This document shows, one piece after another, positions 37,296-46,518 of a stretch of 64,000 bases of DNA. Position numbers and translations under genes: made by a program. The number at the start of each line of letters is the position of its first letter. Within the stretch, counting starts at the first letter, position 1. The stretch comes from an uncultured Clostridia bacterium (lineage in GTDB: Bacteria > Bacillota > Clostridia > Christensenellales > Borkfalkiaceae). Below the pieces are notes generated by a model. That model was not told where the DNA came from, did no database searches, and saw only the letters and a list, made by a program, of their open reading frames with translations. The DNA lies in the NCBI GenBank assembly GCA_947626935.1, contig CANQUD010000002.1:17587-81586 (forward strand), in the 5' to 3' direction.

Positions 37296-38258
37296 TTACA
37301 TGGAGATCATCTGAAGGGTCTCATAGAGTTCGTAATTGAACTTCTTCTTCATGGAGACGGCTTCGATGATATCCATATCGATGATCTCGTTCTTGTGGAT
37401 GCCGACGACACGGTTGCCGATCCCGTCCTTCAACAGGCGGACAGCCTTGTTCCCGAACTGCGCGGCAAGCATTCTGTCCGCCATGGAGGGCGAACCGCCG
37501 CGCTGGATGTGCCCGATGGTCGTAGCCCGTACGGAATAGGTCGTGATCTCCTGCAATTTCTTTGCGAAGGCTTCCGCCGTGACGGCGCCCTCCGCAACGA
37601 CGATGATGTTGGAGCGCTTGCCGTTCGCGCGGGAGCGGTTGATCCGCATGACGATGTCCTCGAGGTCATAGGCGATCTCGGGGACGACGATGATCTCCGC
37701 GCCCGACGTGATGCCCGCATAGAGAGCGATGTCGCCGCAGTGGCGCCCCATGACTTCCACGACGGAAATGCGTTCGTGCGAATTCATGGTGTCACGCAGT
37801 TTATTGATGATCTCGAGACAGGTATTGACCGCCGTATCGAAGCCGAGCGTATAGTCGGTATACTGCAGGTCGTTGTCGATGGTCCCGGGGATGCCGATGG
37901 TCGGAATGCCGTAGTCCTCGGTGAGGCACTTTGCGCCGCGGAAACTTCCGTCGCCGCCGATGACGACAAGCCCTTCGATCCCGTGCTTTTCCAGCGTGGC
38001 GACCGCCTGCTTCTGCCCTTCGACCGTGAGCATCTCGAGACATCTTGCCGTGCGGAGCACAGTCCCCCCTCTCTGAACGATGTCGGAGACGGACCGCATC
38101 TCCATCTGCCGCATGCTGTCCTCGATGAGACCCGCATAGCCGCGTTCGATACCAAAGACTTCCATGCCGAAATAGATGGCTGTACGGACGACCGCGCGGA
38201 TCGCCGCATTCATGCCCGGGGCATCGCCGCCGCTGGTAAGTAAACCTATCCTCTTCAT
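37296..38258 (-). CDS. pfkA: ATP-dependent 6-phosphofructokinase
   Basis: MKRIGLLTSGGDAPGMNAAIRAVVR, GGDGSFRGA, PGTIDNDL, GRHCGDIAL, GHIQRGGSPS. Confidence 0.97.
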   Translation of the reverse strand: MKRIGLLTSGGDAPGMNAAIRAVVRTAIYFGMEVFGIERGYAGLIEDSMRQMEMRSVSDIVQRGGTVLRTARCLEMLTVEGQKQAVATLEKHGIEGLVVIGGDGSFRGAKCLTEDYGIPTIGIPGTIDNDLQYTDYTLGFDTAVNTCLEIINKLRDTMNSHERISVVEVMGRHCGDIALYAGITSGAEIIVVPEIAYDLEDIVMRINRSRANGKRSNIIVVAEGAVTAEAFAKKLQEITTYSVRATTIGHIQRGGSPSMADRMLAAQFGNKAVRLLKDGIGNRVVGIHKNEIIDMDIIEAVSMKKKFNYELYETLQMISM

Positions 38259-38342
38259 ATCCAACCTCCGTATTCCGAGACCTATTATAACACACCCTTC
38301 CCAAAAAAGAAAGAGGTTTGAAAAATTCTTTTTCGATATTTT

Positions 38343-41300
38343 TCAGACGATCTTGACGCAAGGGTCGGGCAGGAACATCCGGATTTCCGCAAGCAAAGCC
38401 CGCGAGAGGCGGACGTTGTATTCATACCGTTTCCCGCCGTGAAGGATCTTCGCCTTTGTTCCGCCCTGATAGCCCTCGAGCGTCTCGATGAGTTCGTCGA
38501 AATCTTCATCGGTGATCGCCCTCGCATCCAGCCAGAGGACTTCGGGCGTGAGGACGGGTTCGTTCGCTTTCGTCTCCTCTTCGCCGTCCGACGAGAGCGA
38601 TTCGAGCGTATCGATGATGACGACGGGCGCCTTTTCGGAGGGAATATCGATCTTTCCCTTGATGCGGACGACGGCGTCCTGCTTGATGACGGAACGCGTC
38701 CTGTCATAGATCTTCGGGAAGGCAAGGCATTCGACGGAGCCGTACAGGTCCTCCACGGTGATGAACGCCATGAATCCGCCCGACTTCGTGCTGATCTTCT
38801 TGACTGTCGAGATGATCCCGCCCATCACGACAGGATCGCCCGCCTTGACGAGGTTATATGTCCTGTCATGCGTCTCTTCGTCCTCTTCGAAGTCGGTGAG
38901 CATGCCCGTGTTGAAGGTGCAGTCGCGGAATCTGTCCGCATACTTTTCGAAGGGATGCCCGCTGACGTACACGCCGAGAATGGATTTCTCCTTGGAGAGT
39001 AATTCTTCCTTCTCCCATTCGGGAATGTCGGGATAGTTCGCCTTGGGAGTCTCCTCGGAGAGGATATCGCCGAACAGGGACATCTGCATGCTGTTCTTCT
39101 GCTTTTCGATGCTCTGCATCCTGCGCATGAGGTCCTCATACACCGCTGTGTACTGCGAGCGGAAATGCCCCATGCTGTCGAAGGCTCCGCCGAGAATGAG
39201 CGCTTCGACCATCTTTTTGTTGACAAAGGAAATGCAGCGCATGAGGAAATCGGAGAAGTCGGCAAACGCCCCGTTCTTCTTGCGTTCCTCGACGACGCTC
39301 TCCATTGCCGAAATGCCGACGCCGCGCAGCGCACAGAGTCCTATGCGGATCCCGTCCCCTTCCACGGCAAAATATGCCTTGGAACGGTTGACGTCGGGCG
39401 GAAGGATGCGGATATTCTTCTCCTTCATGTAGACGATATACTTTGCGATCTCGTCGATCTTGGAGATGCGGTTGTTGAGAACGCCCGCAAGGAATTCCTT
39501 GGGATAGTACTTTTTCAGATACGCCGTCTGGTAGGTGACGACGGCGTATGCCGCCGCATGGGACTTGTTGAAGGCGTAGGACGCAAAGCTCTCCATCTGC
39601 GCGAACAGTTCCGCGGCGGTCTCGGGCGGAATGCCGTGCGACTGGCAACCCGTGATGTTTCCGTAGACGGGATCCCCGTTCTCATCGTGCCCCACGACCT
39701 TGTCCGTATCGCCGTAGATGAATTTTTCCTTTTGCGCCATCAGCTCGTTGAGGTGCTTTTTCGCCATGGCGCGGCGAACAAGGTCCGCCTGTCCCAGAGA
39801 GTAGCCCGCAAGATTCTGGAAGATCTGCATGACCTGCTCCTGATAGATGATGACGCCGTACGTCTTTTCGAGAATGGGTCTCAAGAGGGGCGTGAGATAC
39901 TTGATCTTGTCTGGTTCCGCCCTGTTTTTCAGATAGTCGGGAATGAAGTCCATGGGACCGGGGCGATAGAGGGAGATCCCTGCGATGAGATCCTCGAGGC
40001 AGGTCGGGTGGAGCTGTTTCATGAACCGCTTCATCCCCCCTTGCTCGAGTTGGAACACTGCGTCCGTGTCCCCTTCGGAGATCAGGTCGTATGCCCCCTC
40101 GTCGTCGCAGTTCTGCCCGAACTCGATATGTACCCCATAGTCCTCATAGATATAGTCGAGGGTCTTTTTGATGTCCGTCAGCGTCGTAAGGGCGAGGAAA
40201 TCCATTTTCAGCATCCCGATGGACTCGACTTCCTTCATGTCGAACTGGGTCGTGATGTCCTCGCCGTTCCGCGAAAGCGGAACATTGTCGGCGATCTTCT
40301 TTCTGCAGATGACGACGCCCGCCGCGTGCATGGACGTGTTCCGCGGCATGCCTTCCAGTTTGAGTCCCATATCGATGACGCGCTTCAGCGTCTCGTCCGA
40401 CTCATAGATCTCCACGAATTCGGGGTTTCGTTTCCCGATTTGATCGTCGAGCTTCTTCTTGGCTTCGTCGAGCTTGCCTTCAAGGTCGGCAAGCTTCATT
40501 TTCTCCTCATCCGTCGTGACTTCCGTGCCGCGCATGGCGCCGAGTGCCGTCTCCGCATCGGCGACCTTACTCCTTCTGCTCTCGATGTCAAGCCCCAAAA
40601 GTTCACGGATCGTCGACTTGCCGTCCATGAGTTTCGTCACTCTGTCGGTGTCCGAATAGGGCACCCGCATGACCCTGCCGACGTCCTTGATGACGGCACG
40701 GGACGCAAGAGTTCCGAATGTGACGATCTGTGCGACGTTTTCGGGATGATAGCGCTTTCTGACATATTCGATCGTCTCCCCGCGCCGCTCCGTACAGAAA
40801 TCGACGTCAAAGTCGGGCATGGAGACACGGTCGGGGTTCAAAAACCGCTCGAAGAGCAAGTCATAGCGGAGCGGATCGACGTTGGTGATGCCGATCGCAT
40901 AGGCGACGATGCTGCCGACGCCCGATCCTCTCCCCGGTCCGACGGGGATATCGTGCGACTTTGACCAGTTGATATAGTCCCAAACGATGAGGAAGTAATC
41001 GGCAAACCCCATCTTGATGATCACAGACAGTTCGTATTCCGCTCTCTTCTTGATCTCATCCGTAAGATCGGGGTAGCGCTTTGGAAGTCCTTCCCATGTC
41101 AAACGGGTCAGATATTCGGGGGACGGCGTGCCGTCGTCTGCCGTATAGAGCGGAATGAGCGTCTTGTCGTAGACGGGAGACCCGTCATCCTTCAAATTGA
41201 ACGGCGTGTCGATCTCGGAGACCTTGTCGGCGATGACGCGGGTATTGGCGATCGCCTCGGGAAGATCGGGAAAGACAGCTGCCATTTCGTCTCCCGATTT

Positions 41301-42020
41301 CATGTAGAACTCGTGCGTCTGCATCTTCATCCGCGTGGGATCGTCGAGCGTCCGCTTCGTCTGAATACACATCAAGACGTCCTGCATTTCCCAATCGTCC
41401 TTTTTGAGATAGTGGACGTCGTTGGTCGCAACGAGCTGGGCGCCGATCTCCCGCGCGATGCGGATGAGGTCGGGCAGGATCTGCTTCTGTTCGGGAATGC
41501 CGTGGTCCTGTATTTCGATATAAAAATCTTCTCCGAACAGGCTCTGCAGATAGAGAGCGAACTCCTTTGCCTTCTCGTATTCCCCCGCCATCAAAAGCTT
41601 GGGAATGCGTCCCGCAAGGCAGGCGGAAAGGCAGATGACCCCTTCGGTATGCTCCTTCAGGACTTGATAGTCGATGCGCGGACGGTAATAGTAGCCATCC
41701 ACAAAGGCGAGGGAATCGAGCTGCACGAGGTTGATATACCCCGCCTTATTTTTGGCGAGAAGAATGAGGTGGTCCGCCTTTTGATCGATGTGTTCCCGAT
41801 AGTCGTCGACGACATAAAATTCGCAGCCGATGATCGCCTTGATTTTGTTTTTCTTGCATTTTTCTGCAAATTTCAGGGAGCAGTACATGTTCCCGTGATC
41901 GGTCACGGCAACGGCGGAGATATTGTTCTCCTTGCAGTGGCGGACAAGATCATCCACCTTCACGGCTCCGTCGAGGAGGCTGTATTCGGTATGCAGATGA
42001 AGGTGTACGAAATCGGTCAC
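38343..42020 (-). CDS. dnaE: DNA polymerase III subunit alpha
   Basis: PHP N-terminus FVHLHLHTEYSLLDGAV, VGPGRGSGVGSIVAYAIGIT, PDFDVDFCTERRGE, YRPGPMDFIPDYL. Confidence 0.97.
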   Translation of the reverse strand: MTDFVHLHLHTEYSLLDGAVKVDDLVRHCKENNISAVAVTDHGNMYCSLKFAEKCKKNKIKAIIGCEFYVVDDYREHIDQKADHLILLAKNKAGYINLVQLDSLAFVDGYYYRPRIDYQVLKEHTEGVICLSACLAGRIPKLLMAGEYEKAKEFALYLQSLFGEDFYIEIQDHGIPEQKQILPDLIRIAREIGAQLVATNDVHYLKKDDWEMQDVLMCIQTKRTLDDPTRMKMQTHEFYMKSGDEMAAVFPDLPEAIANTRVIADKVSEIDTPFNLKDDGSPVYDKTLIPLYTADDGTPSPEYLTRLTWEGLPKRYPDLTDEIKKRAEYELSVIIKMGFADYFLIVWDYINWSKSHDIPVGPGRGSGVGSIVAYAIGITNVDPLRYDLLFERFLNPDRVSMPDFDVDFCTERRGETIEYVRKRYHPENVAQIVTFGTLASRAVIKDVGRVMRVPYSDTDRVTKLMDGKSTIRELLGLDIESRRSKVADAETALGAMRGTEVTTDEEKMKLADLEGKLDEAKKKLDDQIGKRNPEFVEIYESDETLKRVIDMGLKLEGMPRNTSMHAAGVVICRKKIADNVPLSRNGEDITTQFDMKEVESIGMLKMDFLALTTLTDIKKTLDYIYEDYGVHIEFGQNCDDEGAYDLISEGDTDAVFQLEQGGMKRFMKQLHPTCLEDLIAGISLYRPGPMDFIPDYLKNRAEPDKIKYLTPLLRPILEKTYGVIIYQEQVMQIFQNLAGYSLGQADLVRRAMAKKHLNELMAQKEKFIYGDTDKVVGHDENGDPVYGNITGCQSHGIPPETAAELFAQMESFASYAFNKSHAAAYAVVTYQTAYLKKYYPKEFLAGVLNNRISKIDEIAKYIVYMKEKNIRILPPDVNRSKAYFAVEGDGIRIGLCALRGVGISAMESVVEERKKNGAFADFSDFLMRCISFVNKKMVEALILGGAFDSMGHFRSQYTAVYEDLMRRMQSIEKQKNSMQMSLFGDILSEETPKANYPDIPEWEKEELLSKEKSILGVYVSGHPFEKYADRFRDCTFNTGMLTDFEEDEETHDRTYNLVKAGDPVVMGGIISTVKKISTKSGGFMAFITVEDLYGSVECLAFPKIYDRTRSVIKQDAVVRIKGKIDIPSEKAPVVIIDTLESLSSDGEEETKANEPVLTPEVLWLDARAITDEDFDELIETLEGYQGGTKAKILHGGKRYEYNVRLSRALLAEIRMFLPDPCVKIV

Positions 42021-42895
42021 GGTCGTTCTCCTTTGAGGGACATCAATTTATTCAGGCGGCGCTGCAGGGAACTCTTGGAGATCCCGAGGTAGTCCGCAAG
42101 TTCTGTATAGGTGAAGGTAGGGTTTTCGATCCGCGCCTTCAGCGTCTCTTTGAGTTGTGCGGAAAGCGCAATGAGATCGCCTTCCGTCAAGGCAGCGAGC
42201 GCACGGACCTGTCTGGCGCTTGCCGTCAGAGATCGGTCGACATTGCCCGCCATACAGTTCTCGAGACGGTTGCGGTTATTGTTCTCATCGCGGGCGGCGG
42301 CAGTTCTCTCGAGCGTGCGGAAGGAATTGTCCGCTCCGAGCACCGAAAGGAAATCTCCGATCCCCTCTCTGTTCTTACAATATATAACATGCCTGTCCGC
42401 ACGTTCGACGATCCCGCCGAGCAGGTGGAATCTGTCCGACACGTCCATGAAGAGTTCGGCATCGCGAAGGGACGGAAAGACAAATTCGAGATGATACCCC
42501 GTCTTGTTCTCTCCGCGGGGCAAAATACAGCTTCCCCCGCCCAAAAATGCCCCCTTCAGGAAGGCAAGGGCGGTCTCGTCCGTGTCGACGGGTTGCGAAT
42601 AGATCTCCTCCGCCCGTCCTTTTGCCCCCGTTCCCGTGTGCGAGAACGTGAGCTTGTCCCGTCCGTGTTTCGGATCGCGCACGGCTTCCGTCAGCGTCAT
42701 CCTGACGCCGAAACAGCTCTCCGCAATGCCAATAATATATGCCGCAACGGACTCATTCTCGCTTACAAAGGAAAAGCCATCTCCGCTTTCCTCTCCGCTC
42801 GTCATGAGGACGGCTTTGAGGAGCGCAAGGCGGCATTCCCTCTGTTCGGGAACGGTCTTTACGAGTTCGCGCTTGATTTCCGTGGTAAAGCTCAT
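42017..42895 (-). CDS. whiA: WhiA (DUF199) DNA-binding protein
   Basis: SFTTEIKRELVKTVPEQRECRLALLKAV, C-terminal LADYLGISKSSLQRRLNKL HTH. Confidence 0.93.
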   Translation of the reverse strand: MSFTTEIKRELVKTVPEQRECRLALLKAVLMTSGEESGDGFSFVSENESVAAYIIGIAESCFGVRMTLTEAVRDPKHGRDKLTFSHTGTGAKGRAEEIYSQPVDTDETALAFLKGAFLGGGSCILPRGENKTGYHLEFVFPSLRDAELFMDVSDRFHLLGGIVERADRHVIYCKNREGIGDFLSVLGADNSFRTLERTAAARDENNNRNRLENCMAGNVDRSLTASARQVRALAALTEGDLIALSAQLKETLKARIENPTFTYTELADYLGISKSSLQRRLNKLMSLKGERP

Positions 42896-42898
42896 ATC

Positions 42899-43669
42899 TT
42901 AAAGGTGTTCTTTGAACGCCGCAAAGCGGAAGGACGGAAGTCTGCCGTCGATGTTGTCGATCAGATCGAGCGGGACCCCCACGCGCCTGATCTGTTCCTC
43001 GGCGAGAAGGGTGTCTCCGATCCTGTCGACACTGTGCGCATCCGAGTTGATGACGAACCGCACGCCTGTTTGGACCACTTTGTCGAGTTCTTCATCGGTG
43101 AGATGCTGTTTTTTGGAGCTGATCTCGAGATACGTTCCGTAGTCGCGGCAGCATTTTGCGACCTCGACGGCGTCAGCAAAGCATTGGAAGTTCAGGTGCG
43201 TCAGAATGTCGATCGGATTCTTCTCGATACATTTGATATAGGCTTGCGTCGTGTATCGGATGAGCTTTTGGGACGGTTTGATGTGGAGCTGCGTGTCCCA
43301 CCAACCGCGCCAGCCGATCTTTCTGTCTGCAAATGTCTCATACTTCGCCATGACGTGCACGCCCATGAGAAAGATATCGAATACACTGTAGTCCTCTTCG
43401 GTGAAGTCGGTAAGTCCCGAGATCCCCCTCAAATTGCATTCCATGCCGACAAGGACTTTGATCCCCGTCTCCTTCTCCGCCTCGCGGCAATCGCGCACGA
43501 GAGAGGGAACTTCCTTTCTCTTCACGCCGAAAACGACGTGTGAAAAGCCGTGATCGGTGATCGCGACGGCGGAAAGTCCGAGTTCCTTCGCACGGACGGC
43601 ATTCTCCATGACCGTATTCTTTCCGTGCGAATACGGCGTATGCGTATGATAATCAGCAGTGAGTTTCAT
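42899..43669 (-). CDS. PHP-domain phosphoesterase
   Basis: ADYHTHTPYSHGKNTVMENAVRAKELGLSAVAITDHGF; INSDAHSVDRIGD. Confidence 0.9.
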   Translation of the reverse strand: MKLTADYHTHTPYSHGKNTVMENAVRAKELGLSAVAITDHGFSHVVFGVKRKEVPSLVRDCREAEKETGIKVLVGMECNLRGISGLTDFTEEDYSVFDIFLMGVHVMAKYETFADRKIGWRGWWDTQLHIKPSQKLIRYTTQAYIKCIEKNPIDILTHLNFQCFADAVEVAKCCRDYGTYLEISSKKQHLTDEELDKVVQTGVRFVINSDAHSVDRIGDTLLAEEQIRRVGVPLDLIDNIDGRLPSFRFAAFKEHL

Positions 43670-43691
43670 AAAGACTCCGTAAAATTACAGC

Positions 43692-44588
43692 CTATGTAGA
43701 TCGGTGAAAGGTCAACCGCCTGATCTCTTCCTTGAGAAGGATCCCCGTCTTTTTGAGTACGGTCGCCTTCACGGTATCGATGAGGTTGGAAACATCGTCC
43801 GAGATCCCCCCATCATTGATGATAAAATTCGCATGCTTCGGGGAGACGAACGCCCCGCCGCATTGCAGTCCCTTGAGTCCGCATCGCTCGATGAGTTCGC
43901 CCGCACCGCACCCTTTCGGGTTGACAAAGACGCAGCCCATGCTCCTTCCCTTGGGAAGAGAAGCCCTTTTTGCAAGAAAATCTTGGGTCTTTGCGGCGAT
44001 CTTTTCGCGGGACGAAGGCTCGGCACGAAAGACGGCTCCGACGACAAAGATATCTTCCCCGAAGGCGCTCGACTTTTCGCCGAATGCACAAGCCTCGTGC
44101 GAAAACACCTCGATCCGCCCTTTTCTTACGGCGAGGACGCGCAAGATCACGTCGGAAATGTGCCTTTCCTTCACGCCCGCATTCATCACGCAGGCGCCAC
44201 CGACCGTCATCGGAATGCCGACGAAAGGTTCCAATCCGCCGATCTGCTGTTCGAGCGCAAAGCGAAGGAGCGCACCGCCCGTCACGCCCGCTCCCGCGTA
44301 GAGCGTCGTCCCGTCCGAGACCAGTCCTTTCAGCATGTCCGTACGCATGAGGACGGCGTCCTGCTCGCCCTCGGGCGGAAGCGTGTTCGCCCCGGCGCCG
44401 AGCACGGCGTACGGAATGTGTTCCCTCTGCAGAAAGCTCCAGACCTCGGCAGCCTCTTCCGCATCGGAGGGGGAAACGGACAAGGAGACGGATCCGCCGC
44501 AGCCGATCGTCGTCGAGCGGGACAGGGAAAAGTTCCTTTCCGTCTTCAAGAAGGGAAACCTTTCCCTGAAAAGCGCATAGACACCCAA
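43692..44588 (-). CDS. murB: UDP-N-acetylenolpyruvoylglucosamine reductase
   Basis: TIGCGGSVSLSVSPSD, VLGAGANTL, GIPMTVGGACVMNAGV, GRSMGCVFVNPKGCGAGELIE. Confidence 0.93.
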   Translation of the reverse strand: MGVYALFRERFPFLKTERNFSLSRSTTIGCGGSVSLSVSPSDAEEAAEVWSFLQREHIPYAVLGAGANTLPPEGEQDAVLMRTDMLKGLVSDGTTLYAGAGVTGGALLRFALEQQIGGLEPFVGIPMTVGGACVMNAGVKERHISDVILRVLAVRKGRIEVFSHEACAFGEKSSAFGEDIFVVGAVFRAEPSSREKIAAKTQDFLAKRASLPKGRSMGCVFVNPKGCGAGELIERCGLKGLQCGGAFVSPKHANFIINDGGISDDVSNLIDTVKATVLKKTGILLKEEIRRLTFHRST

Positions 44589-44628
44589 TTTATTTTCTCC
44601 TTTATTTTACCATATTCTTTATGACTTT

Positions 44629-45525
44629 TCAACGGGATTTCAGATATTTTTCAAGAAAATTTGCCTCTCTTCCCGCACGGGCGAGCGAGGCAAGCTCCTT
44701 TCTCGCTTCCGCAGAGGCAAAGACGCTCAAAGTCAATGAAGCCGAGCCTTCCGCGGGAGAGAACATGCCGATCTCCTTGAGAGAACCTCTTGTCTCTTCG
44801 GACAACAGCGCCTCGACAAGAGGCAGGCAAAGCTCCCTTTTCTCCCTTGAAAGCACGGAAACGTACTGGTAGAGGTCATCATACTCCGAAAGTTCTTCCC
44901 GATAGACCGTGACCTCTCTTGCCTGAAACCGACAGACGTCCCGCTGCGTTCCCAAAAGATAGCAGAATTCCCCGTTCAGGAATCTGATATAGGCTTCTTC
45001 CGAGGGAAGTTCCTCTCCCTCGATCCCATCGAGCTTCGCCGCAAGGACAGAAAGATTTTCCCCGCCGCAGGAGATCGCCGTCCTGCCCTCTTCCGAAAAG
45101 TCGTCGGAGAGGGAGAAACGGTAGTATTTCCCCATGCACCACGGGACGGCAAGACATTTTCCGCCAAGCTCCCCGCCCCAAGAAGGCTTTGAAAGATCGA
45201 TCGCACGCTCGGCGATCCCGTCCGTTCCGATCCCGAAGGAGATCATGTCGGGGCAGACGCCCCGCGAAAAAGCCTCTTTCACCCCTTCGGCGGTATAGTT
45301 CAAAATATAGTAATAGACGCCTTCCGAGGCAGTTTTTCGCGCGATCTTGCTCAAAAAAGATGTCCGCGACCCCTTTCCGCCCTCAAATGTATCCACATTC
45401 CAGACTTCTACGATCGAAGGTGAAACAGCTTTCCTCTCCTCGTTCTTTTTCGGAAGGAACAAGAGCAATGCGATCACCACAGCGATGAGCAGAAACGGTA
45501 CGGTCTTTCTTACGATCCCTTTCAT
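44629..45525 (-). CDS. membrane-anchored/secreted protein, possibly solute-binding-like
   Basis: N-terminal signal/TM, VEVWNVDTFEGGKGSRTSFLSKIA resembles extracellular sugar-binding proteins; truncated relative to classical SBPs. Confidence 0.4.
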   Translation of the reverse strand: MKGIVRKTVPFLLIAVVIALLLFLPKKNEERKAVSPSIVEVWNVDTFEGGKGSRTSFLSKIARKTASEGVYYYILNYTAEGVKEAFSRGVCPDMISFGIGTDGIAERAIDLSKPSWGGELGGKCLAVPWCMGKYYRFSLSDDFSEEGRTAISCGGENLSVLAAKLDGIEGEELPSEEAYIRFLNGEFCYLLGTQRDVCRFQAREVTVYREELSEYDDLYQYVSVLSREKRELCLPLVEALLSEETRGSLKEIGMFSPAEGSASLTLSVFASAEARKELASLARAGREANFLEKYLKSR

Positions 45526-45566
45526 ATATAATATTGTATTAAAGGGAATGTCCGTACATGCAAGAA

Positions 45567-45675
45567 GGGACGCCGTAGCGTCCCCTCTGCGCCTCTGCCG
45601 CGCACGCGTGTCCGCGGCAGAGGCTCTATTTCAAAGCGATACCGCTTGAAAATAGATTGTGTCACAGACACGCAA
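45567..45675. other. cluster of four consecutive stem-loops
   Basis: 45567-45584, 45591-45624, 45626-45655, 45659-45671; see findings. Confidence 0.65.
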
Positions 45676-45683
45676 TTATGCAA

Positions 45684-45842
45684 TTAACCCTTGCGATCTT
45701 CGAAGCTGTCACAGCAAGTGCAACGTTCCGCATTGCAGGCATTGCCGACGTGGATCTTCGCAAGTTCGCATGCCATTCCGTCACGGTTGAATTTGCATTC
45801 GGTGACGCCGCACGACACACCGCAGTTGATCGTATGTTCCAT
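45684..45842 (-). CDS. DUF1540 domain Cys-rich small protein
   Basis: MEHTINCGVSCGVTECKFNRDGMACELAKIHVGNACNAERCTCCDSFE. Confidence 0.78.
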   Translation of the reverse strand: MEHTINCGVSCGVTECKFNRDGMACELAKIHVGNACNAERCTCCDSFEDRKG

Positions 45843-45948
45843 AGCACCCTCCTTATGAAGAGTATGCGCATCGGTTTGAAAAATATCGGAGATGATATTG
45901 ACAAAAGGCGGAAAAGATTGTAAAATAGAAAAAAAGGAGCGTGACAGT

Positions 45949-46392
45949 ATGAAAGTGATCCTCAAAGAAGACATAAAGGGAACGGGCAAACGGGGCGACG
46001 TCATCGAGGTCTCGGACGGATACGCAAGAAATTTCCTCATCAAAAAAGGGCTTGCGGAAGCGGCGACCCCTGCCGCCATCAACGAAATGAAGCAAAAAAA
46101 GACCTCGGAGGACTTCCACAAGGCAGAAAATGTCAAAGCTTTGAAGGAACTTGCCGCCCAGATCAGCGGAACAGGACTGACCCTCGCGATCCGCGCGGGC
46201 GAAAACGGAAAGACATTCGGGTCCGTAACGACGCAGCACATCGCCTCGGCGCTCGCGGAACTCGGGTTTGATGTCGACAAGAAAAAAGTCCTTCTGAAGG
46301 ATCCGATCAAATCTGTCGGTACCTATGATGTCGAAGTCCGCCTCATGGAAGGCGTTCTCTCCAAGATCAAAGTCAACGTCGTCGCACAATAA
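45949..46392 (+). CDS. rplI: 50S ribosomal protein L9
   Basis: [36 protein letters not shown]. Confidence 0.96.
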   Translation: MKVILKEDIKGTGKRGDVIEVSDGYARNFLIKKGLAEAATPAAINEMKQKKTSEDFHKAENVKALKELAAQISGTGLTLAIRAGENGKTFGSVTTQHIASALAELGFDVDKKKVLLKDPIKSVGTYDVEVRLMEGVLSKIKVNVVAQ

Positions 46393-46413
46393 AAAAGCTC
46401 AAACAAATTTTAA

Positions 46414-46445
46414 GGTCGTCTGAAAAACAGACGACCTGATTTTTT
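46414..46445 (+). terminator. intrinsic terminator after rplI
   Basis: GGTCGTCTG-AAAAA-CAGACGACC followed by TGATTTTTT. Confidence 0.85.
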
Positions 46446-46450
46446 GTCAA

Positions 46451-46476
46451 AATATTATGTCTGACATAATACTATG
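46451..46476. repeat. dispersed palindromic element, copy 4
   Basis: AATATTATGTCTGACATAATACTATG. Confidence 0.8.
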
Positions 46477-46518
46477 CAAAAGTATGATTTTTAATGGGAA
46501 TTTGTCCAAAATCTGCTC

